The notes below the pieces were generated by a model. The model saw only the letters and a program-made list of their open reading frames with translations, did not search any database and was not told the origin of the DNA. 64,000 bases of DNA, from contig JBAKBP010000203.1 of the NCBI GenBank assembly GCA_037953745.1, positions 1-64,000 of the forward strand, given 5' to 3'. Source of the DNA: Lithodes maja. Lineage: Eukaryota; Arthropoda; Malacostraca; Decapoda; Lithodidae. Positions 10,852-21,941 of the stretch are shown here, piece by piece (position 1 is the stretch's first letter; each line of letters starts with the position of its first letter). The translations under genes were made by a program, and so were the position numbers.

Positions 10852-12926
10852 TGTTACGACCGGGCACTCGGGTACACTAGGGCTCTTACACAGGACTCGA
10901 GTATGGCTCGCTGCCACAACGGAAACACACGATCCCAACCCCAGAGTACTGCCAGCCGAACAAAAAACGCCACTACCCTCCAGAGTTCTATCTGCTATAA
11001 CGGGGTATACAAGAACTCGGTACTAGCGTTTCACACAACAGACTAATAACAAGACGGGAGTTATCTAGTCTGGTCAACAATCAAACAATCTTACCCCTCA
11101 ACTTTCCCTTCATAATTGCTGAGGGGCACAGGGCCTTGGGTGGGGCTTTGGTTTCCCGGGCGTTTCCGCGCCCTCCTCGGCTCCCTGCCTTAGAGTGGCT
11201 TCGGTCACCCGGGCTTTGTTAGTGGTAAGCAGGGAGGGTTTTGTGGGGGCGCTCTACGGCCTTGGCCTTGCTCGGGACCTTGGGGCTGTTCGGCCAGGCA
11301 GCCTGGGGAACAACAACAACAACAACAACAATCAAACAAAGAAGAAAGTACTACAACACTAAAGAATAGTGTTGGCCGAAGCCGAAGTAATCCACCCTTG
11401 AACTAAGAACTTAAGAAGTCCTCCACCCTCTACTTCGGATCGGCACTATTACGTTACGTTAAACAATAGTCCTCGAGCATCAAGCAAGGAATCTTCTGAT
11501 AAGTTAGATGCTTCTCGAATACTCGTAAGAAGTAAGTATCGGATTTTGAACAGCAATTTAATGAATAACTCACTGGTAATTAAAGGCTTTAAATTGACAT
11601 AAGAAGAATTATAAGAATAAGAATAAGCAATAGGATATGGCAAACATTAAGAAGAAGTACTCCGACAATGCACTGGCAATAGCCTACTAAGATTGTGCTC
11701 GTGGGCCACTAATCTCTGAAGTAGCTAAGCGTGCCACACATGAAATCAATAGTGCTTAAACAATAATGTACATAAGGAGAAGCTTCAATACTATGCTGTA
11801 TCTGCTGGTCGAGCAAAGTCTAGCTGGGATATCTAAGGTTAAGAGACAATGGCTGAGCAAGCGGCTCGTAGCCTAGCGAGGTCCTTAAGACTGTGCGGCC
11901 AAATTACGGTAATTGACGGGATGCTCTCTTGAGAGATCCAGATCACTAGTATCTGGTTCTCTCCTGGCGATCCTCTCAAAGTCAAGCAAATGAGATAGCA
12001 CAGTGTTGGGTGGCACAGGCAAAAGCCCTCACTCGCAACACAGTGCTAAACTCCCACGGTACACAATCAAAAAGACCCCCTAGGCTTCCCACGTCTCCGT
12101 TGCAATTGTGCTGGTTCAACCAACCTAGCACTCATAGGAAATCACAACTCGAGGAACCCTATCCCAGTCTAGCATTACCTAAACCAGCAGAAAACAGGAA
12201 CATGAATAATAGTACACAGGGAAATGCATATACGAGTGCAACAAACATCAATCAATCCTATTCTAGTTAACCCTTCCAAAAATAGGCTATCTAACAGGCA
12301 CTTATCTCGTGAGAACTCAAGCGATAATACTTTGGCTGACTAAATCTGCACCAAAGGGGTCATTGAGGTTATAAAGGGACGAGAAGAGGAGAAGATAGGC
12401 TGTTCAGAGAGTAGAGAAAGTTCACATCAGTCGGAAGAATATGGATAGTTGCAAGGGATATGAGAGGTCGCTTTGCCTGATGAGTTCTGATCTAAAAATG
12501 GCGAGACCTCCCTTTTTATACTCGGCCCCGTAGCGAGCATAACGGCAATCATGACGTCACATTCTCTCTCTCAATCTGGGATCGACAAAGGATTTCCCAC
12601 GCTTGAGGAGGGAGGGAGGGGGGAATTAGGCCTACCCCTCGTGGCGCGCTCACTGGTCGGTGTTACATAATTCTCTCTCTCTTCGCATCATTATATATAT
12701 ATAAATCCCACACACAATACTTATATCTAATGATATAAAATAGAACTCGTTGACTTAGAAGAAAACAAAATACATAATGATAATACTTATAGTACAACGG
12801 TTCACATAAACTGAGTTAGGAAACTCTACACAGACTACAGCCAAAGTTCCTGCCCTGACGATCCTAGCGAGGGTGGGGCCTGACTGGGCGTTCTGTACAG
12901 CATGCTCATACTCGACATGCGTCACA
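10852..12926 (-). repeat. Gypsy A 3' LTR, carrying a SINE insertion
   Basis: 2075 bp, of which 251 bp (11088-11338) are a SINE plus its duplicated target. Ends are TGTTACG and CGTCACA on the plus strand. An 86-codon open frame at 12010-12270 also occurs in the other LTR only because the LTRs are identical; it has no domain. Confidence 0.95.
11088..11326 (+). mobile_element. SINE-like element with (AAC)n tail, 5'-truncated
   Basis: Present in the 3' LTR of gypsy A and absent from its 5' LTR. It is flanked by the 12-bp duplication AACAATCAAACA (11076-11087 and 11327-11338). Its body (CTGAGGGGCACAGGGCC start, GTTCGGCCAGGCAGC near the end) matches the longer copy at 47920-48329, and it ends in an (AAC)n tail. 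No A/B boxes are obvious in this part. The (AAC)n tail and long target duplication indicate LINE-driven retrotransposition. Confidence 0.85.
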
Positions 12927-12937
12927 CCTCCCCCAAG
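12927..12937 (-). promoter_or_regulatory. Polypurine tract of gypsy A
   Basis: Minus strand CTTGGGGGAGG abuts the TGTGACGC start of the 3' LTR; the identical tract is in element B. It would prime plus-strand DNA synthesis. Confidence 0.8.
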
Positions 12938-13414
12938 ATTTTACTTGCTCAACCCTGAGCTAAAATCTGATATACAGAACCCCATCAAACCCCTCACACC
13001 CAGCGACCGCATGGCACTAAAACAACGCTGAGTTTATCACTAAAACACATCTTATAAAAAAAAAAAAAAATCACATTTCATAACTCCTCCCAACAATAGT
13101 AAAAGACATAATATCATGCTCCCAGAGCGAGCTTACAGCAGCTCAGCCGTTTGATAGTTCGTGGACTACTCAAACACTTTATAGGCTATGACAAACTTAT
13201 ACAATTATCTTCATCAAAAAGAAAGAGTTTTTATATGATTTTTATATTTTAATATGTTTTTTCCGGCTGCACTATAAGGGCAGCCTATTTTCTTCTATAC
13301 CAAACGCTCAACTCCTGCTTTACGACCCAATACGCTGGGCTACAACCGCGAGCCAACAAGCACCAAGCGCAAAATACTACTCAAACCAAAGCAGGAGGCT
13401 ACCCGTGTGACAAT
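12938..13414. other. Gypsy A 3' non-coding interior
   Basis: Non-coding segment between the ORF stop and the polypurine tract, with an A14 run at about 13056-13069. Closely similar sequence occupies 33166-33668 in element B. No gene. Confidence 0.8.
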
Positions 13415-16400
13415 TTACCCAGGATCATATACCCCTGAACGACCGCATGCAACCTCGTTGTCACAACCGGCAATATGGCTTATGTCCAGGTTATATACCA
13501 ATAACCTTAGTGACCACCTGGTCAGCCTCATATTCCGATTGTGAAACGGGTCCAAGATCTTGAGAGGGTAATGATCTGGGTAAACTACACCGACCGGACC
13601 ATAGGCTGGAACATAGATCTCGAAATGCCCCAGCGCATCATTGTCCTTTTCACTTTCATTCATCAGGCTCTGACACGTTGCTGGTGCATTCTTAAGTCCG
13701 TAGGGCATAACATTGCACTGGTAGGTACTCCCGTCCACAACAAAACCACATACCTCTTTAGCGCGCTCGGACAAAGTTACAAGCAACGACCACTCACGAC
13801 ATTCCTTATCCCTCAGATCCTTCGTCCACACGTAATCCAGCTCTGCTTGCACCATAGGCTGTCGAGCAGGATTTATACGGCAGGGAATTAAACTGAGCCT
13901 TGCACTATCTCCAGCCTGCATGTCGGATTCTACCCCGTACCTCAGGCCTGGAGAAGCAACAAACATGCGAAAGTACTGCCATAGCCTAGTAAATAACTGC
14001 CTTGCACTGTCTCCACGAACAACATGCCTTGTGCCCTCCCACAACCCAGCCGAGACCGCAGCTTCTAACCTGTAGTCTCCCTCCTTCTCCACCTTCGTCC
14101 CTAGAACAGCCAGGTCATGAGAGGGACAATCAGTACCACCCGTGCAGTCACTCCCACAGTTCATTATAGCTAAGGCTTCCCCGCCGATACCGTACATGCG
14201 CACCCCCACATTCCTTGTGACGACATCTGCCTGCGCAGCATCACCGCTTTTAGCGACATGGCCAGATACAGTCGGTCTGTGGTAGGGCTGTTGCATTAGA
14301 CTAGAGCAGCATTGGGAGGCTATGTGACGACCGGGCACTGCGATACCACAGCCGACCCTACCAATCTGCTCAATGTCCTCCTTTTGACCACCACCCTTGG
14401 CAGCCATGGGTCGACCCTGACCTGGCAACCATGCCAAGGCCTCGTCGCCCACCTTAAACCACCGAAACAACGAGGCTAACGGTCTTTTAACAGTCACATG
14501 ACCTGCCTGCGGAACATCTCGCACCGCCCGAGTTGTGAGACTCAGGGGCTCGGCACGACCAGTGGGGTATGAACCGAGCTGGTGCTGGAGTGCTGCACAC
14601 TGCTGCTCAGACAGGTGCTCTAGCGCTTCCACAGCCACCAGACTCGTGTCCCCCGCCCACTGCTTCGCCGAGACATGACAATCCCTACTCTCCTCCACCT
14701 GTGCCCTACTGCCCCCCTCTCCTTCTCCACCTTGGCCGCGGCAGACCAACGCAGGGACAGTAGGCTGCTCAGGTGGTTGCCTCACAAACTCCTCCAACAG
14801 GTTCACATGACATGCTTCCCCGTCCTCGTGTTTAATCTCGACAGCACCATTACCACACTTCTGAACTTCCGGATCCTCCAACTGCAGTTTACAAATATCT
14901 GAGGGAACCAACCTGTCTAGATGCTTCCGAAGCAACCCAAGTCCTTCCCCAATATCAAACTGAGCAACCCTTTTTTCTCTCCGTGTGCAACGTTGCTGCC
15001 CCGGAGTCTCTTCCGGCCCTACCTCCTCACTAACTGTGACAGGTCCTGGGGCCTCTCCAGACTCCAACATAGGTGCCAATACTAAATCACCCAGGAGAGC
15101 CGCCGAGTCAAAACTCTTAAAACCAACTCCAGCTTTAGCCTCCTCCTGTTGATCGTTCCTCTGCTGGTCTGAAGACGGAGGACTAGGCTGTGACACTTTA
15201 TCTGCCCGAGCTCGGGTGACAACACACGCCATGGGTTGTGTCTGGCACCGCTCGACCCACTCTTGCTCTTCCCTACTCACGTCGGCCGTCCTCTCGGCAA
15301 CGACTAAGGGTAGAACCTCAGAAGCGGGCATTGCAAAGTCGTTGCCGAGAAGAAGGTCGACGCCCTCCACTGGCAGTTTCTCCACAATCCCGACATCCAA
15401 TTCACGTGTCACACCATCCACCTCCAACTCCAACCGCACCAGCGGGTATGACCGAGTTGCATTAATACCCTGCACCACTACCACCCGAGCCGCATTTATA
15501 GGGTAGCCAGTCAAATTGTTCATCAGAGTCTGGGAAGCACCTGTATCACGCAAGACCTCTACTCCATGCTTGCGCCCCGCCCACATCACGCAACCCCGTC
15601 CTCTATGGTCGCAAAAAACATCCTGAGCAGGGTTCGAGCCTCCCAGGTGCTTCTGCATTGGCTGTGCCTCAGCCTCTGACGAACTGCCCCGGGCAAACTC
15701 AGAAGACTTCGGAGACACACCAATGTTGCAGGCCAAAGACACAGCTGCTGTAGGTGGTTTGCTAGGACAGACTCTTGCAAAGTGCCCCTTTTCATGACAA
15801 AGATAACACTCCAACTCCCCTCTGGGCTTCCCTTGGTACTGGGAAGGGCCCGGCCCCTTCTTAAATGGGACGGTGTTAGTCTTGTGGTCAGTCTTGGTAT
15901 CATAGCTCTTGTACTTGTTTGCATAATGTATATCACTAACTCGGGGGGGTGGGGTGTCACGCCCCTTGTTACCTGCCTCACTACGCTGGGCAGACCCGCA
16001 CCCACGAATTAATGATAGCCGGAGGTCAGCCATCTCAGCTGCCTCCTGTAGAGTTTTAGGGTTCTTTTCTTTAATAGTTAAAGTCATATCTGCACCAGTA
16101 CACTTATAAAACTGCTCGAGCAGAAACAGCTCAGTCAACTGTTCGGCCGTCTCAGCTTTCTCAGAACGTGTCCAGTTAGCAAGTGCATCTTTTAAGTCCC
16201 GGGCATGTTCAAGAAAGGTCGCCTCCCTAGTCTTCGTAACACCCCGAAACTTCAATCGATATGTTTCTGGTTGCAACTCGTATGCCCGTAGGACAGCTCT
16301 CTTCAATACTGGGTAGTCAATGCAAGACTCTAAAGGCAGTGCATCATAAGCCTTCAGACCCTTACCCGTAAGTCTTGAGGAGACCAGAGCTGCCCACTTC

Positions 16401-17203
16401 TCTTCAGGCCAATTATGCTCCCTACACTTCTTCTCAAAACGATTAAAAAATTCTGTGACTTCAGTTTCACTAAATGCCGGCACCAATTTGACTAATTGAG
16501 ACAAGGACTGTTCTCTTACTTGGCCCTCCCGGCCCATCCGAATCCCTGTCGACTCTGCACGAGTCTTATCTAAGTCTATCTGAGCACAATATTTCTCGGA
16601 GTCGTATCTAAGCTCAGCCTCGTGCCTCCTAGTCTCATTCTCCGCCTCAATCTCATGCCTCCTAGTCTCATTCTCCTGCTTCCTAATCTCATTCTCCTGC
16701 TTCCTAACCTCATTCTCCATTTTAGCAAGCTCGAGTTTAAATATCATCTCAGGAGACAGGCCGGAAGAGGGAGCTGCCACTACTGAAGGAGGGGGGGCAA
16801 GAACTGGGGAACCACCATACGCACCGCCCGAGGGCACTCCAATCTTCCAATGCTCATCCCTCTGTGGGAGAGTGCTAACCTCCGGCAACTGAGTGGACGG
16901 CACTGTGGGAGTCGAGTGAGAGGGGATCTGGGGAGGAACCCCCCCAAACGCCCTCTCCTCCGAAACCCCATGTCGCCCACGCAACACCCAGGAAATCAGC
17001 TCCCCCTTGGACATCCCTCCTACATTGGATAGACCCAAAACCTTGGCTATCAGGTGCAAGCCATAAACATTCACCCCAGTCAGCCTCTCCTCCGTCACGT
17101 GGTACTGCTTACTCACAAAAAGTCTAGCATCCTCCTCACTAGTTACTAACGGCACCTCCTCACTTAGCATCTCTCGCTCCTCGTCAGTACTAGGGCCCGA
17201 CAT
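13415..17203 (-). CDS. Gypsy A fused gag-protease with remnant RT/RNase H (single long ORF)
   Basis: 1262 residues from the ATG at 17203 (the open frame extends five codons further). In order: N-terminal acidic region, a Pro-rich linker, a Glu/Arg heptad-like repeat region, a capsid region with a SCAN-like segment (LTELFLLEQFYKC), a CCHC knuckle (CYLCHEKGHFARVC), and the retroviral-type protease (VLRDTGASQTL). After the protease the frame stays open but integrase is missing. What remains are a GPY/F-like fragment (FKVGDEALAWLPGQGRP), an RT fragment (MPYGLKNAPAT) without the YxDD box, and the last part of RNase H without its catalytic residues. Element B has gag and pol separated by a stop where A reads through without one. 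Likely role: supplies Gag and protease, while RT and integrase must come from a partner. Confidence 0.9.
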   Translation of the reverse strand: MSGPSTDEEREMLSEEVPLVTSEEDARLFVSKQYHVTEERLTGVNVYGLHLIAKVLGLSNVGGMSKGELISWVLRGRHGVSEERAFGGVPPQIPSHSTPTVPSTQLPEVSTLPQRDEHWKIGVPSGGAYGGSPVLAPPPSVVAAPSSGLSPEMIFKLELAKMENEVRKQENEIRKQENETRRHEIEAENETRRHEAELRYDSEKYCAQIDLDKTRAESTGIRMGREGQVREQSLSQLVKLVPAFSETEVTEFFNRFEKKCREHNWPEEKWAALVSSRLTGKGLKAYDALPLESCIDYPVLKRAVLRAYELQPETYRLKFRGVTKTREATFLEHARDLKDALANWTRSEKAETAEQLTELFLLEQFYKCTGADMTLTIKEKNPKTLQEAAEMADLRLSLIRGCGSAQRSEAGNKGRDTPPPRVSDIHYANKYKSYDTKTDHKTNTVPFKKGPGPSQYQGKPRGELECYLCHEKGHFARVCPSKPPTAAVSLACNIGVSPKSSEFARGSSSEAEAQPMQKHLGGSNPAQDVFCDHRGRGCVMWAGRKHGVEVLRDTGASQTLMNNLTGYPINAARVVVVQGINATRSYPLVRLELEVDGVTRELDVGIVEKLPVEGVDLLLGNDFAMPASEVLPLVVAERTADVSREEQEWVERCQTQPMACVVTRARADKVSQPSPPSSDQQRNDQQEEAKAGVGFKSFDSAALLGDLVLAPMLESGEAPGPVTVSEEVGPEETPGQQRCTRREKRVAQFDIGEGLGLLRKHLDRLVPSDICKLQLEDPEVQKCGNGAVEIKHEDGEACHVNLLEEFVRQPPEQPTVPALVCRGQGGEGEGGSRAQVEESRDCHVSAKQWAGDTSLVAVEALEHLSEQQCAALQHQLGSYPTGRAEPLSLTTRAVRDVPQAGHVTVKRPLASLFRWFKVGDEALAWLPGQGRPMAAKGGGQKEDIEQIGRVGCGIAVPGRHIASQCCSSLMQQPYHRPTVSGHVAKSGDAAQADVVTRNVGVRMYGIGGEALAIMNCGSDCTGGTDCPSHDLAVLGTKVEKEGDYRLEAAVSAGLWEGTRHVVRGDSARQLFTRLWQYFRMFVASPGLRYGVESDMQAGDSARLSLIPCRINPARQPMVQAELDYVWTKDLRDKECREWSLLVTLSERAKEVCGFVVDGSTYQCNVMPYGLKNAPATCQSLMNESEKDNDALGHFEIYVPAYGPVGVVYPDHYPLKILDPFHNRNMRLTRWSLRLLVYNLDISHIAGCDNEVACGRSGVYDPG

Positions 17204-17401
17204 ACTGAAGTTCACCAAAAAATTCTCGAGACAAAAGTGTTAAACTCCCTTATGCAAGCACTAATTACTAAATTAACTGGAGTCTCTTAAATGCTCTCCT
17301 AATTGCCTTACAAAAAAAAAATATTCTTCAATATGTACGCTAAAGTACCAACAAACAAATGTTGTACAACTCTGCAAAAAATTATACTGTTCACAAAATC
17401 C
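17204..17401 (-). other. Gypsy A leader between primer site and gag
   Basis: Short untranslated leader, AT-rich, nearly the same as 38784-38980 in element B. No feature beyond an A9 run. Confidence 0.7.
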
Positions 17402-17416
17402 TAAGCAAGGTCGCCA
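17402..17416 (-). promoter_or_regulatory. Primer binding site of gypsy A
   Basis: Minus strand TGGCGACCTTGCTTA starts two bases after the LTR end TCGTAACA. Same in element B. The tRNA is not assigned. Confidence 0.75.
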
Positions 17417-17418
17417 TT

Positions 17419-19242
17419 TGTTACGACCGGGCACTCGGGTACACTAGGGCTCTTACACAGGACTCGAGTATGGCTCGCTGCCACAACGGAAACACACGAT
17501 CCCAACCCCAGAGTACTGCCAGCCGAACAAAAAACGCCACTACCCTCCAGAGTTCTATCTGCTATAACGGGGTATACAAGAACTCGGTACTAGCGTTTCA
17601 CACAACAGACTAATAACAAGACGGGAGTTATCTAGTCTGGTCAACAATCAAACAAAGAAGAAAGTACTACAACACTAAAGAATAGTGTTGGCCGAAGCCG
17701 AAGTAATCCACCCTTGAACTAAGAACTTAAGAAGTCCTCCACCCTCTACTTCGGATCGGCACTATTACGTTACGTTAAACAATAGTCCTCGAGCATCAAG
17801 CAAGGAATCTTCTGATAAGTTAGATGCTTCTCGAATACTCGTAAGAAGTAAGTATCGGATTTTGAACAGCAATTTAATGAATAACTCACTGGTAATTAAA
17901 GGCTTTAAATTGACATAAGAAGAATTATAAGAATAAGAATAAGCAATAGGATATGGCAAACATTAAGAAGAAGTACTCCGACAATGCACTGGCAATAGCC
18001 TACTAAGATTGTGCTCGTGGGCCACTAATCTCTGAAGTAGCTAAGCGTGCCACACATGAAATCAATAGTGCTTAAACAATAATGTACATAAGGAGAAGCT
18101 TCAATACTATGCTGTATCTGCTGGTCGAGCAAAGTCTAGCTGGGATATCTAAGGTTAAGAGACAATGGCTGAGCAAGCGGCTCGTAGCCTAGCGAGGTCC
18201 TTAAGACTGTGCGGCCAAATTACGGTAATTGACGGGATGCTCTCTTGAGAGATCCAGATCACTAGTATCTGGTTCTCTCCTGGCGATCCTCTCAAAGTCA
18301 AGCAAATGAGATAGCACAGTGTTGGGTGGCACAGGCAAAAGCCCTCACTCGCAACACAGTGCTAAACTCCCACGGTACACAATCAAAAAGACCCCCTAGG
18401 CTTCCCACGTCTCCGTTGCAATTGTGCTGGTTCAACCAACCTAGCACTCATAGGAAATCACAACTCGAGGAACCCTATCCCAGTCTAGCATTACCTAAAC
18501 CAGCAGAAAACAGGAACATGAATAATAGTACACAGGGAAATGCATATACGAGTGCAACAAACATCAATCAATCCTATTCTAGTTAACCCTTCCAAAAATA
18601 GGCTATCTAACAGGCACTTATCTCGTGAGAACTCAAGCGATAATACTTTGGCTGACTAAATCTGCACCAAAGGGGTCATTGAGGTTATAAAGGGACGAGA
18701 AGAGGAGAAGATAGGCTGTTCAGAGAGTAGAGAAAGTTCACATCAGTCGGAAGAATATGGATAGTTGCAAGGGATATGAGAGGTCGCTTTGCCTGATGAG
18801 TTCTGATCTAAAAATGGCGAGACCTCCCTTTTTATACTCGGCCCCGTAGCGAGCATAACGGCAATCATGACGTCACATTCTCTCTCTCAATCTGGGATCG
18901 ACAAAGGATTTCCCACGCTTGAGGAGGGAGGGAGGGGGGAATTAGGCCTACCCCTCGTGGCGCGCTCACTGGTCGGTGTTACATAATTCTCTCTCTCTTC
19001 GCATCATTATATATATATAAATCCCACACACAATACTTATATCTAATGATATAAAATAGAACTCGTTGACTTAGAAGAAAACAAAATACATAATGATAAT
19101 ACTTATAGTACAACGGTTCACATAAACTGAGTTAGGAAACTCTACACAGACTACAGCCAAAGTTCCTGCCCTGACGATCCTAGCGAGGGTGGGGCCTGAC
19201 TGGGCGTTCTGTACAGCATGCTCATACTCGACATGCGTCACA
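17419..19242 (-). repeat. Gypsy A 5' LTR (1824 bp)
   Basis: TG...CA ends. The length equals the 3' LTR minus its SINE insertion, and all stretches I compared are identical. It would carry the promoter for minus-strand transcription. Confidence 0.95.
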
Positions 19243-19246
19243 AAAC

Positions 19247-19768
19247 TTTTAAAAATTTGCTAAATATCTCGGAGACAGTTGTATGGAGTGACAGCCAAAT
19301 TACGCTCTACTGGTTGCATAGCCGTAAGAAGCTACCAGTGTCCGTGTCGACGAAATTCGTACCCTGCTCCCAACCGCACAGTTCCGGTATGTGTCTACCA
19401 AAGAGAATCCAAGTGACTGCATTACTCGTGGTGTCTCTGCTAAATATCTCAAATCTTCTGCATTGTGGTGGAATGGCCCATGCTGGCTTAATGATCCCAA
19501 CGAATGGCCAGAGAATATGGATTTGAGCGAGCAACACACTGCTATTGTGGCACCGGTAATTGACTCGGTGCCTGACGAAGACACACGGTTATGGGACTGG
19601 GATAGATTCAGCAGCTATCAAAAGTTACAACGTGTTACAGCATGGGTGTTACAATTTGTACGAAATGTAAAAGCAAAAATTAAAGGCACACCGCCCACAG
19701 GTAGTGCTTACCTCAATGTGAACGAGATCAGAATTGCAGATAAATTATTACATAAGCTCTGTCAATAA
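19247..19768 (+). pseudogene. BEL RNase H C-terminal half and linker, frame-broken
   Basis: Continues the RNase H cut at 10851: VVWSDSQITLYWL (catalytic Asp) is read in one frame, then the frame changes near 19355-19370 and VSTKENPSDCITRG and a linker are read in another frame up to a TAA at 19766-19768. The order and spacing match BEL pol between RNase H and integrase. Two breaks in about 500 bp make this copy non-functional unless they are assembly errors. Confidence 0.85.
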
Positions 19769-19813
19769 AAAATATATACGCAGGAATATAAATTGCTGGT
19801 TAAGGGAAAAAAA

Positions 19814-21239
19814 GTCTAGGAATAACCTAATCAACCAGTTGGGCTTACACTTGAAGGGGGACTTGATACATTGCGGAGGCAGATTACGATTGGCAGCCCT
19901 CTCTGAGGCAAGTAAGTATCCAATACTACTGCCCCCCAATCATCCCTTCACCCATCTTATCATCGATAGGTGTCACCGACTCTGTTGTCATTATGGGGTT
20001 GGTCATATAGTCACCTATGTAAGACAACGATGGTGGGTGCCTAGAATCAGGCAGGTGGTCAAGAAAGTCCTTCGCAAATGCTTAAAGTGTAGAAGAGTAC
20101 AGGGAACACATTATGATCCCGTCGGAATTCCTCCCTTACCAAACCTGCGAACTACCCCAGGTGACCCTTACAAAGTTACCGGGGTTGACTACAGTGGAGC
20201 AATCCCTGTGAAAGATTCACCCAATCTTAAGGTGTATATGATACTTTTCACTTGTGCTGTTACCAGGGCAATTCACCTGGAACTGGTCACCAACCTCACT
20301 TGTGATAGCTTCCTACATGCCTTCCGAAGATTCTGCAGTAGACAGGGATATCCGCGTATCATGCTGAGTGACAATGCAAAGACTTTCATAGGGGCATCTA
20401 CATATCTCAAAGAAGTGAGCAACAATCCTAAGATTCAGACCTGCCTAGCGGATGTAAAATGCGAATGGCGTTTCATTCCCGCCAGAGCGCCTTGGTTTGG
20501 CGCCATATGGGAGAGAGCCATAGGCATCGTGAAGGCGGGTCTGAAGAAGGTGTTGGGTAGAGCTCTCATCTCAATTGAGGAACTCAACACCATACTCTTG
20601 GAGATTGAAGCCACCGTAAATGATCGCCCTCTATACTATGCTTCTGGTGATTTGGAAGACCTTACCCCAATCACACCCTCAGTACTGGTACGTGGATACA
20701 GACTGCGGGATCTTCCTGAAGAGCATGACGAGGATACTATGGAAGATCCAGACTACATAAGTGAGGAAGTGATATCGGCCCGCTACAAATACATTCGTAA
20801 ATTATCGCGAGATATTTGGCATCGCTGGTCAACAGAATATCTGGTGACTTTAAGGGAAGCGCAAAAAAATAAACTAACACCATTAAAAGGTCATTGGCTT
20901 AGGGTAGGGGACGTGGTAACCATCCATGAGGAGGGCCCGCGCGCATTTTGGAAATTGGGTCGGATAGAGGAGTTATTACCAGGTCGTGATGGTGAGGTTC
21001 GGGTAGCAAAGGTTCGCACCAGGACTGGAGTAATCACACGGCCAACAGTCCGACTATATCCTCTTGAGGGTGACCTCGATCGCAAGGACACCCCCTCGGA
21101 TCAGTTATCCATTGAAGTCCCCTCTCTGGCTTCTACTTCGGCGCAGCCTGTTGACGCGTCAGGCGAACGCCCATGTCGACAGGCAGCCCAGATATCCTCC
21201 CAAGCTTGGCGGGATAAGATTGCCTCCGGGCAAATCTAA
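19814..21239 (+). CDS. BEL integrase with C-terminal DUF5641
   Basis: Open to the stop at 21237-21239; the true register starts after an A-run at about 19806-19812 where the frame shifts, so the ATG at 19734 reads out-of-frame sequence. The zinc-binding H-H-C-C module (HRLCCHYGVGH then CLKC) precedes the retroviral integrase core with Asp in GVDYSG, Asp in LSDNAKTF and Glu in IWERAIG. The C-terminal DUF5641 domain (HWLRVGDVV, FWKLGRIEEL) is typical of BEL/Pao. It would insert the element DNA into the genome. It ends 37 bp before the 3' LTR. Confidence 0.9.
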
Positions 21240-21276
21240 TTATGTAAATTTTGTATATTTTCTGTTGGTGGGAATA

Positions 21277-21941
21277 TGTCCATACTTAGTGTACTCAAAC
21301 TAGTATGAACAGTCTCGATGTTACGTAATCTGGGTTGATGTAGCGTTACGTATCATTCCGTAGTCTTAAGTTGAACGCTTCCATAACCTTGGTCGAACGT
21401 TCCATGATTGGGTAGAATATATTATTCTATAGTAGTATATGGGAAAGTATTGTAGGATTATAATTCCCATATATATATATTTGTATTATTTAAGATTGTT
21501 TATAAGTATCTCATTGTAAAGAAGATGGGATACATTTTCCATATGTTATGCGCGTGCGCGGTATGTCACGACAGAGACGAACATAACGCGCTCGCCACTC
21601 TCTAACCAACCTCCGTCCCAGCTACACACGCTAAGCCTTCTTCCTATAGTTCCTTTACTTCACCAGGTGTTTTCGCTTCACTTTTCATCTCATACTCCAC
21701 AGTCACTACATCATCATCTTTGTTACTTAGCACAACTTAACGTAAATATCTAGCCTATCCTAGCCTATTGTAGCCTCTTTTCATACTTTGTTTGCTTTAC
21801 TAACCACTTCCAGTCATCTAGCCTATTTTCCGCCATCCTCCAATCACCAGCTGAGTTCATCTAAGGGTAATTATATATTCTATATGGTTAATATTTCTTC
21901 AATAATAATAATATACAGTCCACTTATCTAAATTAGCCATA
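21277..21941 (+). repeat. BEL 3' LTR
   Basis: 665 bp, same ends as 5390-6053. I see about five differences (for example one extra T in the ACATTTTCC stretch, and GTTTACT versus GTTTGCT). Confidence 0.95.

Larger units (their letters stand above)
10852..19242 (-). mobile_element. Ty3/gypsy element A, non-autonomous Gmr1-like derivative
   Basis: Element on the minus strand with LTRs at 17419-19242 (5') and 10852-12926 (3'), 4-bp TSD AAAC on both sides, primer site and polypurine tract. Without the SINE in the 3' LTR both LTRs are 1824 bp and I find no difference between them. The interior is 4492 bp against 5843 bp in element B. Gag and protease match B closely, but the integrase core and most of RT/RNase H are absent. 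The cis signals needed for copying are kept. Confidence 0.93.
5390..21941 (+). mobile_element. BEL/Pao LTR retrotransposon, host of nested gypsy A
   Basis: Two LTRs of 664 and 665 bp flank gag, protease, RT, RNase H and integrase domains of BEL/Pao type. The target duplication is GTTGA on both sides. The two LTRs differ at only about five places by eye (under 1%), so the insertion is young. Domain order is SGNH-like ORF, gag (DUF1759), zinc knuckles, protease (DUF1758), RT, RNase H, integrase, DUF5641. Its RNase H region is split by gypsy A at 10852-19242; without that insert the element is about 8.16 kb. Several small frame breaks exist in pol (near 9668, 19360, 19766 and 19805). The SGNH ORF is not a standard BEL component. 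Confidence 0.95.

Noticed and set aside
12010..12270. Conserved 86-codon gene also at 18326-18586
   Set aside because: Identical only because both lie in the LTRs of one young element; no domain.
21241..21276. Strong polypurine tract for the BEL element
   Set aside because: Only a weak GGTGGGAATA lies before the 3' LTR; not convincing enough to annotate.
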